This document shows positions 10,279 through 21,378 of a stretch of DNA of 64,000 nt, in pieces (position 1 is the stretch's first letter; every line of letters starts with the position of its first letter). The notes under the pieces were generated by a model. The model ran no database searches. It was not told the origin of the DNA and worked only from the letters and a program-made list of their open reading frames with translations. Location: NCBI RefSeq assembly GCF_002575655.3, contig NC_053035.3, positions 499,192,601 through 499,256,600 on the forward strand, written 5' to 3'. The stretch comes from Aegilops tauschii subsp. strangulata. Taxonomy: Eukaryota; Streptophyta; Magnoliopsida; Poales; Poaceae. Both the position numbers and the translations under genes were made by a program.

Positions 10279-11928
10279 ATGGCCGCTCGTGTTAGCGGGC
10301 TCGCGGTGGGCTTCCTCTGCCTGCTTGCAATGTTGTCGCCGTCCGCGCAGCAATCCCCGCCCCCAGACTCCCCAGATTTAAAGTCGTCAATAGACACAGA
10401 CACCCCACCTCTCCCTGACATACGCCCGCCCCCGAGCTCCCCGCGCGGCTACGAGTTGGACGTGCCCCCCAGGAACGTCACGTGCAAGGATACCGACGGT
10501 AAGCGGCCGGGGTGCACGGGAACTTGCCCTCGCCGCTGCCCCCAGTGCATCGTCCTCTGCCCCGACTGCAAGACACTATGCCGTAAATACCCACATATAG
10601 TTGGTTGCATGCATGTATTACATCTAAATACATCTGTTTGAGCGACAAGTAATTTCGGACGGAGCTGGTGCAGATGACGAGGTACAGATGCCAAGGCCCG
10701 TGCCGCCACCTGCCATGTTGGTGTTCGGAGATGGGCAGTTCGACAACGGTAACAACGGATACTTGGAGCCCCCTAACTACCCCTACTCTGGCACCGGCAG
10801 GCTCAGCAACGGGGCCAACCTTGCCGATGCCATTGGTACGTGTGTGCACAACACACCATGATCATACACATACTCTCTCTCTCCTCTCTTCACCGCCGGT
10901 CATGTTTGATGGATTATTTGTTTGATTTCATGGTGCCCAGCATATACTATCGGATTCCCGCAAAGTCCTCTACCCTTCATGTCGTTGCGCGGCCGGATCA
11001 GCATGTGGGGCGCCAACTACGCTTCCATGGGTGCTGGGATTCGGAACTCCACGGTAAGTCGTCAACCAATTCCACATTATTTGCACTCATTTTAGAAAAA
11101 CAAATCGACAAGATTAGAAATAAGAGAAGCAACGAGAGATGCGTGCAGAACGGAGAGCGGAGCATCCCTCTCTCGCAGCAGCTGGAGGACTTCAGGACGA
11201 CGAGGGCCCTTATGGGGATAATGCTAGGGGGCGAAGCCAAGCTGCGCGCGTACCTGTCCAAGTCCATCTTCCTCCTCGGCATCGGCAGTCAGGACCTCGA
11301 CCCAAGATGGAACATACACCTCGCAAATTCGACCGAGATCCAGAGCCTCGTTGCCCTATACGGGGAGGCCGTCACGTCCCTCTACGACATGGGCGCTAGG
11401 AAGCTGGCCATCGTCAACGTTGGGCTCATCGGCTGTGCGCCCCAGATCTTCGACTACAGGTACGGTTGCGACCAGAGCCTGAACGACCGCGCCGCCGCGT
11501 TCAACGCCGCCCTCAAGCCCCTCATGGCTGGCCTTGCGTCAAAGAAGAAGGGCCTTTTCTATTCCATCGGCGACTTTCATAGCTTCACCACCACCGTCTT
11601 CGCCGACCCGTCAGCTTATTGTACGTAAACAACCCACGGATACGATACTCATGAGAAGCTGTTCGTTTGAGTATTTATGTTATTTTTATTTATTGTGGTT
11701 TGCTTAACTAGTTGTTCTGTTGTGCGTGATACAGGGATGATGAACATCCAGGACTCGTGTAGCTTCAAGGACCACCCAGAGAGGACGTGCTCTCCCCAGG
11801 AAGAGTACTGGTTCTGGGATTCAGAGTTCATGACGGATCAGGCATGTAGGCTGACGGCCACTGCATTTTACTATGGACCGCCTCAGTTTACCGCCCCAAT
11901 GACCTTCAAGGCACTGCTGGAGAAATAA
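10279..11928 (+). CDS. GDSL esterase/lipase-like secreted protein, probable pseudoenzyme
   Basis: Five exons with GT-AG introns: 10279-10582, 10674-10835, 10941-11053, 11149-11620 and 11735-11928, giving 414 aa. I chose ATG 10279 because it starts a clear signal peptide (residues 1-24); a frame from TTG 10258 has no ATG. A Pro-rich linker (26-58) and a Cys-rich block with eight Cys (69-101) follow, then the SGNH/GDSL domain. Block I reads FGDGQFDNGN: Gly122 replaces the nucleophilic Ser. Block II GANYASMGAGI (179-189) is intact. Block III reads GSQD, with Gln241 for Asn. The DxxH pair reads WDSEF, with Phe382 for His. Family members hydrolyse esters in the apoplast or vacuole; this one should be inactive or non-catalytic. 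The frame is intact across all junctions, which argues against random decay. Exon 1/2 joining is the least certain part. Confidence 0.8.
10615..10664 (-). mobile_element. Stowaway-like MITE end in intron 1
   Basis: On the minus strand 10664-10615 reads CTCCGTCCGAAATTACTTGT and then CGCTCAAACAGATGTATTTA, matching the terminal part of Triticeae Stowaway families (CTCCCTCCGTTCCGAATTACTTGTC type). It fills most of the 91-bp intron and ends nine bases before exon 2, so the 3' splice site (GGTGCAG) follows directly on the damaged MITE terminus. The other MITE end is missing. Confidence 0.6.
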
Positions 11929-12015
11929 TATCCTTATCACTATTTTTTTTATCAGTTTGTTTCCACTCCAACTGTAATTGTGTGCCTCCCTCATCAACCG
12001 GGATATAACAATAAG

Positions 12016-12021
12016 AATAAA
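12016..12021 (+). terminator. possible poly(A) signal of the GDSL-like gene
   Basis: AATAAA lies 88 bp after the stop codon, within an A-rich stretch (ATAACAATAAGAATAAAAAT). The distance is usual for a plant 3' UTR. Motif evidence only. Confidence 0.4.
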
Positions 12022-12099
12022 AATAGGCTATTCTAACATTCTACTACCTATGATGAATAAGATCGTGAATTTCCCTCAAAAATAAAAGATGGTGAATCT

Positions 12100-13330
12100 T
12101 GTTTGAAAAACGTTTGGTGCCGGAGCGCCGGCTGAAACATTCCGCCGGACCAGCAACACGCGTTGGATCAAACAACGCTGGTTGCCCACATGGCTACGTT
12201 CCTAGGGTAGTCCACCTGGCCCACCACCACTAATCCCTCTCGATTCTTATCGCGTAGAGGAGGCTCTCCTCGTCCACTCATTCACTCTCCTTTCTCATCA
12301 CCTACCTCTAGCGAGCACCCAAATCAAACCGCCAGAGAAATCACCGCCGCTCCCTCCCGCTCCCATGCGACAACCTTTTTGCATCCAGATCGGGTAGAGA
12401 TGGGGCTCGCAGCCGACTGCCCACGCCGCTGGATGCGAGGAGTGCTCAGGGGCTGTTTGTCGTGAGGCCGGAGATGACAGCCACCGGTGCTTCAACCAGC
12501 TAACGGCCGGAGGGGGGGGGGGGGGGGGGGCAGATGCTACAACCGTTGGACGGAGGTACTGGAAACGCCCAACGGAGGTGATGCGACGACCTGGCGTGGA
12601 GATGCTACAACCAATCAACGGCGGTGCTGGGACCGCCAAGGGACAGTGTTGCATCCATTCCCAGAGAAAGCTACATCCGTTGTTGGTGAAGGTGCATCCA
12701 TTGCCGACAAAAGCTGCATCCATCACTGGCGACGCTGCGACGACATGCCGAAGGTGTTGGAACCGACTGCAGAGGTGCTGCTACCGTTACCAGTGAAGCT
12801 GCATCCATTGGCGCCGGTGCTGCAACCACATTGCTATGTGCTGGAACCAGACGACCGTCGAAGACGTTTTTGCGGGCACTGGTGATTTTTTTTTGCTGGA
12901 ACTGGTAATTTTTTTTTGCTACTACCAGATAGATATTTTTGCTACCACCAACAGCGATGAGCTTCTTTTTGCTGGAAGCACCATTCTTTTTTACTTCCAT
13001 GACTACTAGAGTTTTTGTTGTCGAGTTTTTTTTTTGCTAGGAACATGGTGGTCCAGGCCGAGGACTGCGACGAGCTGGAGGGGGTGACGCTGAAGATGTT
13101 GCAGACCACGGTGACCACATGCTGAAACCAGCCGGTGGAAGGGGTGCGGTCGTCAACGGCCGAAGCTGGAACCACAGGCAGCCGTGATGTATGTCGCAGG
13201 CGGCGTGCATCGTCAACGAGACGTAGGCCTAACATTTACTTTTTTCTGAACGAGAGGCGGCGGCGGCCGTGCGCAGCAGCGCTGGGTCAACGCGCATCGC
13301 TCGGTGATAAGGGAAGAAAAGGATAACTTA
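12100..13330. repeat. unclassified motif-rich transposon-like DNA
   Basis: Short phrases recur in loose array: GCTACAACC, GCTGCATCCATTG, GCTGGAACC, and later TTTTTTTTGCT with CTACCA. A run of 19 G lies at 12512-12530. Frames of 97-142 aa exist on both strands but share their residues with the repeat and resemble no protein family. Such motif-rich blocks are familiar inside non-autonomous Triticeae DNA transposons; I saw no terminal repeats that would define this one. Confidence 0.45.
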
Positions 13331-13699
13331 GTGCCAATTGAACGGTTATAAAAGGACAAATCAGAAGAAAAATTGAGACAAAAAATGACAAATCAAATGG
13401 ATGTGCAGCGACTGGCTCAAATTTGGGCCGGTGCCTATCACTGGCCATCTTCTTTGGGCTACCGTACGTACTGTGATGGGCGCAAATTGTCTGATGTACT
13501 TTGGGTTGTTGACATGTGGGTTAGAGTGTTGATGGGCCCACATGTCAGTCAATCCAACGTCACCGGACTTATGTTAGAGAATCCACACCGTATTTTTATG
13601 TGCACATCCTAAGCTGTTTTTTTTTGCGGGGAAAATTTGCTGTCTATAAGTACTCATGGCCTAGTATTTTTTTACGAAAATACTGAGATTTTTTTTGTA
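13331..13699. other. intergenic, no gene supported
   Basis: Non-coding between the motif-rich block and the probable TIR element. A 79-aa frame at 13373-13612 has no recognisable features. Confidence 0.4.
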
Positions 13700-14365
13700 A
13701 ACAAGCATGGCGTTCAATAGATGATGTAGATAAAAAAAAATTTACATCACCTCCTTCAAATGATGTAAACTACAACACTAGGAGATGCAAATCTGAATCT
13801 CCACCTCCCAAGTGATGTAGAAGTCCAGTTGCGCGCCAACTGCATAACCTTGTTCATTTCGTTTCGGCCCGACGCCCGCTCGCCTCCGCCATCGGCGATT
13901 TCTGCCGGGAAATGCCACCGCCACCCATCCGTCCATCCTCGACCCCGCCGCCAGTCGCGTCGCCCTAGCCACCGACGACCGGCCGCCCGCACCGCCGATG
14001 ATTTGTGCCCGAAAATGCCGTCGTCGCCCGTCCGTCCATCTCCGATCCCGCCATGACCAGGCAGGCTATCCCCGCCGCCAGCCCTCTGATTTGAATCCGC
14101 CCGACCAATGACCGCATGGCCGATTCAGAGGTCCGCCAGAGCTTCGACGGCCGTAATGGCTGTAGCAGCTCATGACCGCCTTCCTTGGTACCGCTGCCTG
14201 CCGCCGAAGCTAGTAGGGCGGCCACGTGACCACCACAACCCGCCGAGCCGAGGGTCTCTTGGTCGTTGCCAGCACCACTACGTCGCCGCGAGCGAAGTCC
14301 TCTAGCAGCCGCGCGGCCGTCCAGAGGCCGTTGAAGCAGGCGCCGCCCACCCCAGACGGGCTTTG
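13700..14365 (+). mobile_element. left half of a probable non-autonomous TIR element
   Basis: The sequence AGCATGGCGTTCAATAGATG ATGTAGAT near 13705-13732 resembles, in inverted orientation, AGCATCTCGAATAAATTATA on the minus strand near 30385-30365 on the other side of the Angela array. Both flanks carry ATGATGTA and TTTACATC phrases (13717-13762; 30212-30360). The interior (13850-14365) is GC-rich with Pro/Arg-rich frames that I do not consider genes. The element would be about 0.95 kb before Angela inserted. The terminal match is imperfect, so the superfamily is not assigned. Confidence 0.4.
14361..14365 (+). repeat. target-site duplication CTTTG, left copy
   Basis: CTTTG immediately precedes LTR 1 of the Angela array and is repeated exactly at 30114-30118 directly after LTR 3. 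Five bases is the standard copia duplication length. Confidence 0.9.
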
Positions 14366-16114
14366 TGTTGGAAATATGCCCTAGAGGCAATAATAAAATG
14401 GTTATTATTATATCTCCTTGTTCATGATAATTGTCTATTGTTCATGCTATAATTGTGTTATCCGGAAATCGTAATACATGTGTGAGCACATAGACCATAA
14501 CATGTCCCTAGTGAGCCTCTAGTTGACTAGCTCGTTGATCAATAGATGGTTACGGTTTCCTGACCATGGACATTGGATGTCATTGATAACGAGATCACGT
14601 CATTAGGAGAATGATGTGATGGACAAGACCCAATCCTAAGCATAGCACTAGATCGTGTAGTTTGTTTGCTAAAGCTTTTCTAATGTCAAGTATCGTTTCC
14701 TTAGACCATGAGATCGTGCAACTCCCGGATACCGTAGGAATGCTTTGGGTGTACCAAACGTCACAACGTAACTGGGTGGCTATAAAGGTGCACTACAGGT
14801 ATCTCCGAAAATGTCTGTTGGGTTGGCACGGATCGAGACTGGGATTTGTCACTCCGTATGACGGAGAGGTATCTCTGGGCCCACTCGGTAATGCATCATC
14901 ATAATGAGCTCAATGTGACTAAGTAATTAGTCACGGGATCATGCATTACGGAACGAGTAAAGTGACTTGCCGGTAACGAGATTGAACGAGGTATTGGGAT
15001 ACCGACGATCGAATCTCGGGCAAGTAACGTACCGATTGACAAAGGGAATTGTGTACGGGATTGCTTGAATCCTCGACATCGTGGTTCATCCGATGAGATC
15101 ATCGTGGAACGTGTGGGAGCCAACATGGGTATCCAGATCCCGCTGTTGGTTATTGGCTAGAGAGGTGTCTCGGTCATGTTTGCATGATTCCCGAACTCGT
15201 AGGGTCTACAAACTTAAGGTTCGGTGACGCTAGAGTTGTAGAGATATTAGTATGCGGTTAACCGAAAGTTGTTCCGAGTCCCCGATGAGATCCCGGACGT
15301 CACAAGGAGTTCCGGAATGGTCCGGAGGTAAAGATTTATATATAGGAAGTCCAGTTTCGGCCACCGGGAGAGTTTTGGGAGTCACCGGTATTGTACCGGG
15401 ACCACCGGAAGGGTCCCGAGGGTCCACCGGGTGGGGCCACCTATCCCGGAGGGTCCCATGGGCTGAAGTGGTGTGGGAACCAGCCCTTGGTGGGCTGGTG
15501 CGCCCCACCCAAGGGCCCAAGGCGCCTAGGGTTGGAAACCCTAGGGGCCGTTGCCCCCCGAGCGGGCATGCGCCCCCTGGTTGGAAACCTAAGGGGGCCG
15601 TTGCCCCCCGAGGGGCCGCCGCCCCGGGGGCCGCCGCCCCCTCTAGATGGGATCTCCAAGGGGGGCATGCGCCCCCTAGCCCCTATATGTAGTGGAGGAG
15701 AGGGAGGGCAGCCGCACCCTAAGCCCTGGCGCCTCCCTCTCCCTCCCGTGACACCTCTTCCTCCTCCAGTAGCGCTTGGCGAAGCCCTGCTGGAATCCCG
15801 CTGCTTCCACCACCACGCCGTCGTGCTGCTGGATCTCCATCAACTTCTCCTTCCCCCTTGCTGGATCAAGAAGGAGGAGACGTCTCCGCTCTGTACGTGT
15901 GTTGAACGCGGAGGTGCCGTCCGTTCGGCGCTAGGATCATCGGTGATTTGGATCACAACGAGTACGACTCCATCAACCCCGTTCTCTTGAACGCTTCCGC
16001 TCGCGATCTTCAACGGTATGAAGATGCACTCTCCTCTCTCTCGTTGCTAGTTACTTTATAGATTGATCTTGGTGATGCATAGAAATTTTTTAATTTCTGC
16101 TACGATCCGCAACA
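14366..16114 (+). repeat. LTR 1 of the Angela array (5' LTR)
   Basis: The 1749-bp LTR runs from TGTTGG to GCAACA. The likely promoter reads CCCTATATGTAG at 15681-15692, with TATGTA where LTR 3 and the 3' LTR of the third Angela have TATATA. Short frames inside on both strands (for example 15391-15990) are LTR sequence, not genes. Confidence 0.92.
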
Positions 16115-16115
16115 G

Positions 16116-16132
16116 TGGCATCATGAGCTAGG
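16116..16132 (+). other. damaged primer-binding site, copy 1
   Basis: TGGCATCATGAGCTAGG stands where the third Angela (49630) has the canonical initiator-Met tRNA site TGGTATCAGAGCCAGG. There are substitutions and one extra base. Reverse transcription primed here should be impaired. Confidence 0.75.
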
Positions 16133-17377
16133 TCTATGCGTAGTTTCTATGCATGAGTAGAACACAAGTTGTTGTGGGCGTCGATTTTGTCAATTTACTT
16201 GCCGTTACTAGTCTTATCTTGATTCGGCGGCATCGTGGGATGAAGCGGCCCGGACCGACCTTACACGTACGCTTACGTGAGACAGGTTCCACCGACTGAC
16301 ATGCACTAGTTGCATAAGGTGGCTAGCGGGTGTCTGTCTCTCCCACTTTAGTCGGATCGGATTCGATGAAAGGGGTCCTTATGAAGGGTAAATAGAAATT
16401 GGCATATCACGTTGTGGTTTTGGCGTAGGTAAGAAACGTCTTGCTAGAAACCTATAGCAGCCACGTAAAAATTTGCAAGAACAATTAGAGGACGTATAAC
16501 TTGTTTTTGCAGCATGTGTCATGTGATGTGATATGGCCAGAAGAATGTGATGAATGATATATGTGATGTATGAGATTGATCATGTTCTTGTAATAGGAAT
16601 CACGACTTGCATGTCGATGAGTATGACAACCGGCAGGAGCCATAGGAGTTGTCTTCATTTATTTATGACCTGCGTGTCAACTAAAACGTCATGTAATTAC
16701 TTTACTTTATTGCTAACGGTTAGCCATAGTAGTAGAAGTAATAGTTGGCGAGACAACTTCATGAAGACACGATGATCATGGTGTCATGCCGGTGACAATG
16801 ATGAACATGGCGCCCCGAAGATGGAGATCAAAAGGAGCAAAATGATATTGGCCATATCATGTCACTATTTGATTGCATGTGATGTTTATCATGTTTTACA
16901 TCTTATTTGCTTAGAACGACGGTAGCATAAATAAGATGATCCCTAGCTAAAATTTCAAGAAAGTGTTCCCCCTAACTGTGCACCATTGCGAAGGTTCGTT
17001 GTTCCGAAGCACCACGTGATGATCGGGTGTGATAGGTTCTAACGTTCGCATACAACGGGTGTAAGCCAGATTTACACACGTAATACACTTAGGTTGACTT
17101 GACGAGCCTAGCATGTACAGACATGGCCTCGGAACACAAGAGACCGAAAGGTCGAACATGAGTCGTATAGCAGATACGATCAACATGAAGATGTTCACCG
17201 ATGATGACTAGTCCGTCTCACGTGATGATCGGACACGGCCTAGTTGACTCGGATCATGTATCACTTAGATGACTAGAGGGATGTCTGTCTGAGTGGGAGT
17301 TCATTAATAATTTGATTAGATGAACTTAATTATCATGAACTTAGTCTAATATCTTTACAATTTGTCTTGTAGATCAA
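16133..17377 (+). other. Angela untranslated leader, copy 1
   Basis: About 1.25 kb of non-coding leader lies between the primer-binding site and the gag ATG at 17378. It is nearly identical to 23147-24392 and similar to 49646-50898. Long leaders are normal in this group and carry packaging signals; I cannot map them here. Confidence 0.8.
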
Positions 17378-20300
17378 ATGGCCCACGCTAATGTCAACCT
17401 CAACTTCAACGCGTTCCTAGAGAAAACCAAGCTGAAAGACGATGGTAGCAACTATACGGACTGGGTCCGGAACTTGAGGATTATCCTCATAGCTGCCAAG
17501 AAAGCATATGTCCTTGAAGCACCGCTAGGTGAAGCACCCGTCCAAGCAAACCAAGACGTTATGAACGCCTGGCAAACACGTGTTGATGATTACTCCCTGG
17601 TTCAGTGCGGCATGCTTTACAGCTTAGAACCGGGGCTCCAAAAGCGTTTTGAGCAGCACGGAGCATATGAGATGTTCCAAGAGCTGAAAATGGTTTTCCA
17701 AGCTCATGCCCGGGTCGAGAGATACGAAGTCTCCGACAAGTTCTACAGTTGTAAGATGGAGGAGAATAGTTCCGTCAGCGAACACATACTCAAAATGTCT
17801 GGGTTGCACAACCGCTTGTCTCAGCTGGGAGTTAATCTCCCGGATGACGCAGTCGTTGACAGAATCCTTCAGTCGCTTCCACCTAGCTACAAGAGCTTTG
17901 TGATGCACTTCAATATGCAGGGGATGGAAAAGACTATTCCTGAGGTATATTCAATGCTGAAATCAGCGGAGGTGGAGATCAAAAAGGAACATCAAGTGTT
18001 GATGGTGAATAAAACCACTAAGTTCAAGAAAGGCAAGGGTAAGAAGAACTTCAAGAAAGACGACAAGGGAGTTGCCGCGCCCGGTAAGCAAGCTGCCGGG
18101 AAGAAGACAAAGAATGGACCCAAGCCTGAGACTGAGTGCTTTTATTGCAAGGGAAACAGTCACTGGAAGCGGAACTGCCCCAAGTACTTAGCGGATAAGA
18201 AGGCCGGCAATACCAAAGGTATATGTGATATACATGTTATTGATGTGTACCTAACCAGCGCTCGTAGTAGCTCCTGGGTATTTGATACCGGTGCGGTTGC
18301 TCATATTTGTAACTCAAAGCAGGAGCTGCGGAATAAGCGGAGACTGGGGAAGGACCAGGTGACGATGTGCGTCGGGAATGGTTCCAAGGTCGATGTGATC
18401 GCCGTCGGCACGCTACCTCTACATTTACCTACGGGATTAGTTTTAAACCTCAATAATTGTTATTTAGTGCCAGCTTTGAGCATGAACATTGTATCTGGAT
18501 CTCGTTTGATGCGAGATGGTTACTCATTTAAATCCGAGAATAATGGTTGTTCTATTTATATGAGAGATATGTTTTATGGTCATGCCCCGCTGGTCAATGG
18601 TTTATTCTTAATGAATCTCGAATGTGATGTTACACATATTCATAGTGTGAATGCCAAGAAATGTAAGGTTGATAATGATAGTCCCACATACTTGTGGCAG
18701 TGCCGCCTTGGTCACATTGGTGTCAAACGCATGAAGAAACTCCATGCAGATGGACTTTTGGAGTCTCTTGATTATGAATCATTTGACACGTGCGAACCAT
18801 GCCTCATGGGCAAAATGACCAAGACTCCGTTCTCTGGAACAATGGATCGAGCAACCAACTTATTGGAAATCATACATACTGATGTGTGCGGTCCAATGAG
18901 CGTTGAGGCTCGCGGTGGCTATCGTTATGTTCTCACCCTCACTGATGACTTGAGTAGATATGGGTATGTCTACTTAATGAAACACAAGTCTGAGACCTTT
19001 GAAAAGTTCAAGGAATTTCAGAGTGAGGTTGAGAATCAACGTGACAGGAAAATAAAGTTCTTACGATCAGATCGTGGAGGGGAATATTTGAGTCACGAAT
19101 TTGGCACACACTGAAGGAAATATGGAATTGTTTCACAACTCACGCCGCCTGGAACACCTCAGCGTAATGGTGTGTCCGAACGTCGTAATCACACTCTATT
19201 GGATATGGTGCGATCTATGATGTCTCTTACCGATCTATCCCTATCATTTTTGGGTTATGCTTTAGAGACTGTCGCATTCACTTTAATAGGGCTCCATCGA
19301 AATCCGTTGAGACGACACCGTATGAATTATGGTTTGGAAAGAAACCTAAGCTGTCGTTTCTTAAAGTTTGGGGATGCGATGCTTATGTCAAGAAACATCA
19401 ACCTGAAAAGCTCGAACCCAAGTCGGAAAAATGCGTCTTCATAGGATACCCTAAGGAAACCATTGGGTATACCTTCTACCTCAGATCCGAAGGCAAGATC
19501 TTCGTTGCCAAGAACGGGTCCTTTCTGGAGAAAGAGTTTCTCTCGAAAGAAGTAAGTGGGAGGAAAGTGGAACTTGATGAGATGACCCCTCTCGAACCAG
19601 AAAGTAGCGTAGCACAAGAAAATGTTTCTGTGGTGCCTGCACCGACTAGAGAGGAAGTTAATGATGACGATCATGATCAAGTTACCACCGAACTTCGTAG
19701 GTCCACAAGGACACGTTCCGCACCAGAGTGGTACGGCAACCCTGTCCTGGAAATCATGTTGTTGGAAAACGGTGAACCTTCGAACTATGATGAAGCAATG
19801 GCGGGCCCAGATTCCAACAAATGGCTTGAAGCCATGCAATCCGAGATAGGATCCATGTATGAAAACAAAGTATGGACTTTGACAGACTTGCCCGATGATC
19901 GGCGGGCGATAGAAAATAAATGGATCTTTAAGAAGAAGACGGACGCGGATGAAAATGTTACCATCTATAAAGCTCGACTCGTCGCTAAGGGTTATCGACA
20001 AGTTCAAGGAGTTGACTACGATGAGACATTCTCACCCGTAGCGAAGCTGAAGTCCGTCTGAATCATGTTAGCAATTGCCGCATTCTACGATTATGAAATA
20101 TGGCAAATGGACGTCAAAACGGCATTCCTTAACGGCTTCCTTAAGGAAGAATTGTATATGATGCAGCCGGAAGGTTTTGTTGATCCTAAGAATGCTAACA
20201 AGGTATGCAAGCTCCAGCGCTCAATCTATGGGCTGGTGCAGGCATCTCGGAGTTGGAACATTCGCTTTGATGAGATGATCAAAGCGTTTGGGTTTACACA

Positions 20301-21346
20301 GACTTATGGAGAAGCCTGTGTTTACAAGAAAGTGAGTGGGAGCTCTGTAGCATTTCTCATATTATATGTGGATGACATACTATTGATGGGAAATAATATA
20401 GAATTCTTGGAAAGCATAAAGGCCTACTTGAATAAGTGTTTTTCAATGAAGGACCTTGGAGAAGCTGCTTACATATTAGGCATCAAGATCTATAGAGATA
20501 GATCGAGACGCCTCATAGGTCTTTCACAAAGCACATACCTTGACAAGATATTGAAGAAGTTCAATATGGATCAGTCCAAGAAGGGGTTCTTGCCTGTATT
20601 GCAAGGTGTGAGATTGAGCACAGCTCAATGCCCGACCACGGCAGAAGATAGAGAAGAGATGAGTGTCACCCTATGCCTCGGCCATAGGGTCTATTATGTA
20701 TGCCATGCTGTGTACCAGACCTGATGTAAACCTTGCCGTAAGTTTGGTAGGAAGGTACCAAAGTAATCCCGGCATGGAACACTGGACAACGGTCAAGAAC
20801 ATCCTGAAGTACCTGAAAAGGACTAAGGATATGTTTCTCGTTTATGGAGGTGACGAAGAGCTCGTCGTAAAGGGTTACGTCGATGCTAGCTTCGACACAG
20901 ATCTGGATGACTCTAAGTCACAAACCGGATACGTGTATATTTTGAATGGTGGGGCAGTCAGCCGGTGCAGTTGCAAGCAAAGCGTCGTGGCGGGATCTAC
21001 ATGTGAAGCGGAGTACATGGCCGCCTCGGAGGCAGCACATGAAGCAATCTGGATGAAGGAGTTCATTGCCGACCTAGGAGTTATTCCCAATGCATCGGGG
21101 CTGATAACTCTCTTCTGTGACAACACTGGAGCTATTGCCCTTGCCAAGGAGCCCAGGTTTCACAAGAAGACCAGGCACATCAAGCGTCGCTTCAACTCCA
21201 TTCATGAAAATGTTCAAAATGGAGACATAGATATTTGTAAAGTGCATACGGATTTGAATGTCGCAGATCCGTTGACTAAACCTCTTCCACGGGCGAAACA
21301 TGATCAACACCAGAACTCTATGGGTGTACGATTCATCACAATGTAA
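17378..21346 (+). pseudogene. Angela gag-pol, internal domain 1, broken
   Basis: The ATG at 17378 opens a 578-codon frame. It carries gag, the zinc knuckle CFYCKGNSHWKRNC (18137-18178), protease WVFDTGAVAH (about 18276-18305), the integrase zinc region and the core motif HTDVCG. It ends at TGA 19112-19114, just after RSDRGGEY. Further lesions are a 1-nt loss near 19286, TGA 20059-20061 where the third Angela has CGA, and a shift near 20666. RT with YVDDILLMG (20365 on) lies in 20065-20724 and RNase H with SKSQTGYVYILNGG in 20663-21346. The first integrase zinc ligand reads LWQCRLGHIG, Gln for the His of the third Angela. All lesions except TGA 19112 are also in internal domain 2. Confidence 0.92.
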
Positions 21347-21378
21347 CTAGATTATTGACTCTAGTGCAAGTGGGAGAC

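Noticed and set aside
10840..11628. 262-aa continuous frame in the GDSL-like locus
   Set aside because: It reads through introns 2 and 3. The exon parts match the GDSL family only after removing clear GT-AG introns.
12298..13000. Frames of 109-142 aa on both strands in the motif-rich block
   Set aside because: Residues follow the DNA repeat phrases and poly-G/poly-T runs; no start context, splice signals or family similarity.
15230..15990. Open frames of 96-199 aa on both strands in the GC-rich part of the Angela LTRs (also at 22243-23004, 29243-29989, 49206-49505, 56000-56478)
   Set aside because: They recur at the same LTR offset in every copy, lie in promoter and untranslated sequence, and change frame with small LTR indels. 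These are LTR composition, not genes.
19327..20007. 226-aa minus-strand frame (and similar at 26495-27019 and 52974-53504)
   Set aside because: Exactly antisense to the Angela integrase/RT coding region; the sense strand carries the conserved motifs.
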